A program made the position numbers and the translations under genes. From Gammaproteobacteria bacterium (GTDB taxonomy: Bacteria; Pseudomonadota; Gammaproteobacteria; Francisellales; CACEW01), in the NCBI GenBank assembly GCA_030652335.1, contig JAUSAW010000009.1:62001-126000 (forward strand): a stretch of DNA of 64,000 nucleotides. Reading direction: 5' to 3'. A model generated the notes under the pieces. It ran no database searches. It was given only the letters and a program-made list of their open reading frames with translations, and was not told the DNA's origin. Of this stretch, positions 62,904 through 64,000 are shown in pieces. The first letter of the stretch is position 1. Each line of letters opens with the position of its first letter.

Positions 62904-64000
62904 ATGGTAAAAGTAGGCATCGATGCTGCCGCCTTCTTCAGCTCTCAATATTATTTAGACTTACGCACCCTCGCCGAAGCGAGAGGCGCTGAGGTGGATA
63001 AATTTTATGTGGGCTTGGGCCAGCATAAAATGGCCGTATCGCCTCCAGATGAAGATATTGTCACGCTTGCCGCCAATGCCGCTCAACAAGTGTTACAAGG
63101 CATAGACTTAACGAGTATCTCGATGCTGTTATTTGCCACCGAAAGTGGGATCGATCAATCGAAAGCGGCTGGTCTATTTTTGCATCATTTACTCAAGCTA
63201 TCCCCGCATTGTCGCATCTTAGAATTAAAACAGGCCTGCTATAGTGCCACAGGTGGCTTGGCTTTAGCATTAGCCATGATAAGCCAGCACCCTGAACAAA
63301 AAATATTATTAATCGCCTCCGATATCGCCCGATATGGCTTAAATACCTCTGGCGAATCCTCTCAAGGCGGCGGTGCTGTCGCCATGTTGCTATCGGCCAA
63401 TCCTAGACTAGTCGCTATCGAGCCTGAAAGCGGTGTCTATGCCGAAGATGCCATGGACTTTTGGAGGCCTAATTATCGCAATGAAGCCCTCGTGGATGGC
63501 AAGCATTCTATCGATTTATATTTAAAGGCGTTGCGTGAGGCGTGGCTGGATTATCAAACTAAAAGCCAGCGGAAATATTCCGATCATCAGCATTTTATCT
63601 ACCATATCCCCTTTCCACGCCTAGCCGAAAAAGCCCATCAAAAACTGGCTTTAATCAATGGCCTGCAGCGCCCTTCTAACGATGAGCTGGAAGAGTTATT
63701 GGGCTATACTCTGCGTTATGGCAAGGTAGTCGGCAATTGCTATACCGCGGCACTATATTTAGGCCTTATTTCCTTGCTTGAGCATCATCCCAGCGACTTA
63801 AGTGGCAAGCGCATCGGCTTTTATAGCTATGGTTCGGGCTGCATCGGTGAATTTTTTAGCGGTATAGTGCAAGCCGATTATGAAAAACATTTGCATACTC
63901 ATTACCATCATCAAATTATAGAAAATCGCAAAGGACTAACGGCCGGCGAGTATGAAGAGTTTTATAATTTCCCTTACCCTATCGATGGCAGCACCTTAAA
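62904..64000 (+). CDS. mvaS: Hydroxymethylglutaryl-CoA synthase, 3' end outside window
   Basis: Condenses acetyl-CoA and acetoacetyl-CoA, the step before HMG-CoA reductase. Starts ATG 62904 and runs open to the window edge (at least 365 codons). Thiolase-fold residues are present: Glu80 in LLFATESGIDQSKAAG, Cys112 in ELKQACYSATGG, the His in FIYHIPFPRLAEKA, then GNCYTAALYLGLISLLEHH and GFYSYGSGCIGEFFSG. With the adjacent reductase it shows that isoprenoids come from mevalonate. The family is usually about 390-450 residues. Confidence 0.93.
   Translation, partial: MVKVGIDAAAFFSSQYYLDLRTLAEARGAEVDKFYVGLGQHKMAVSPPDEDIVTLAANAAQQVLQGIDLTSISMLLFATESGIDQSKAAGLFLHHLLKLSPHCRILELKQACYSATGGLALALAMISQHPEQKILLIASDIARYGLNTSGESSQGGGAVAMLLSANPRLVAIEPESGVYAEDAMDFWRPNYRNEALVDGKHSIDLYLKALREAWLDYQTKSQRKYSDHQHFIYHIPFPRLAEKAHQKLALINGLQRPSNDELEELLGYTLRYGKVVGNCYTAALYLGLISLLEHHPSDLSGKRIGFYSYGSGCIGEFFSGIVQADYEKHLHTHYHHQIIENRKGLTAGEYEEFYNFPYPIDGSTL

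Overview
This window looks like a chromosomal segment of a low-to-medium GC gammaproteobacterium, most likely an intracellular or host-associated member of the Legionellales (Legionella/Coxiella/Berkiella type). The housekeeping gene blocks are clearly gammaproteobacterial: dnaX-ybaB-recR, gyrA-serC-cmk-rpsA, ubiG, ubiC-ubiA, secB-gpsA, groES-groEL. The accessory genes point to a host-associated life: a YopJ-like acetyltransferase, ankyrin-repeat proteins, large Ser/Thr-rich or membrane proteins with no recognisable family, a Mip-like FKBP and a RipA-like membrane protein. HMG-CoA reductase and HMG-CoA synthase at the right end indicate a mevalonate route to isoprenoids, a known oddity of Coxiella/Legionella relatives. 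The assignment rests on reading protein families by eye; no search was run.

Layout. 1-2372 (minus) is the dnaX-ybaB-recR operon. 2449-8344 (plus, with one minus gene) is an accessory region: the YopJ-like gene, tRNA-Ser with three decayed copies of its tail and terminator, small unknown genes, a phage-style regulator pair (ribbon-helix-helix protein against an XRE/S24 repressor), a queuosine-precursor transporter and a nucleosidase fused to an unknown domain. 8436-8916 holds a DUF962 membrane protein and the 4.5S SRP RNA. 8929-18336 is a second accessory region: ankyrin protein, AAA-type ATPase, an 828-residue membrane protein, tRNA-Asp and tRNA-Thr with a tandem 110-base duplication, a tail-anchored protein and a 989-residue ankyrin protein that ends in two HEPN-like motifs.

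18500-24604 (minus) is rpsA, cmk, serC, gyrA. A frameshifted Rpn-family gene follows, then ubiG with a squalene/phytoene-synthase-like partner, rluB, yciB-yciI-bolA, rhodanese-grxC-secB-gpsA, trmL, nadK-recN, a degenerate CDP-alcohol phosphotransferase-like gene, ftsY and clpB. A 565-base IS1595-type deletion derivative lies at 41101-41665, followed by an alpha/beta hydrolase, a potassium channel and groES-groEL under a perfect CIRCE operator. Two related unknown genes (46970-49429), ubiC-ubiA, rph, xthA, an MFS transporter, a Mip-like FKBP with a DsbG-like protein, a TM2 protein, hslO/hemF (divergent), a RipA-like gene, asnS, and HMG-CoA reductase and synthase complete the window.

The non-coding DNA carries several short repeat families: GC-rich palindromes near a GGATCCCGGG core, a CCCTCTCCC-type palindrome (one copy apparently inserted in frame inside hemF), a 120-140 base element in three copies around secB-gpsA, and duplicated tRNA tails. 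No CRISPR array, rRNA operon, replication origin or secretion-system gene cluster was seen.
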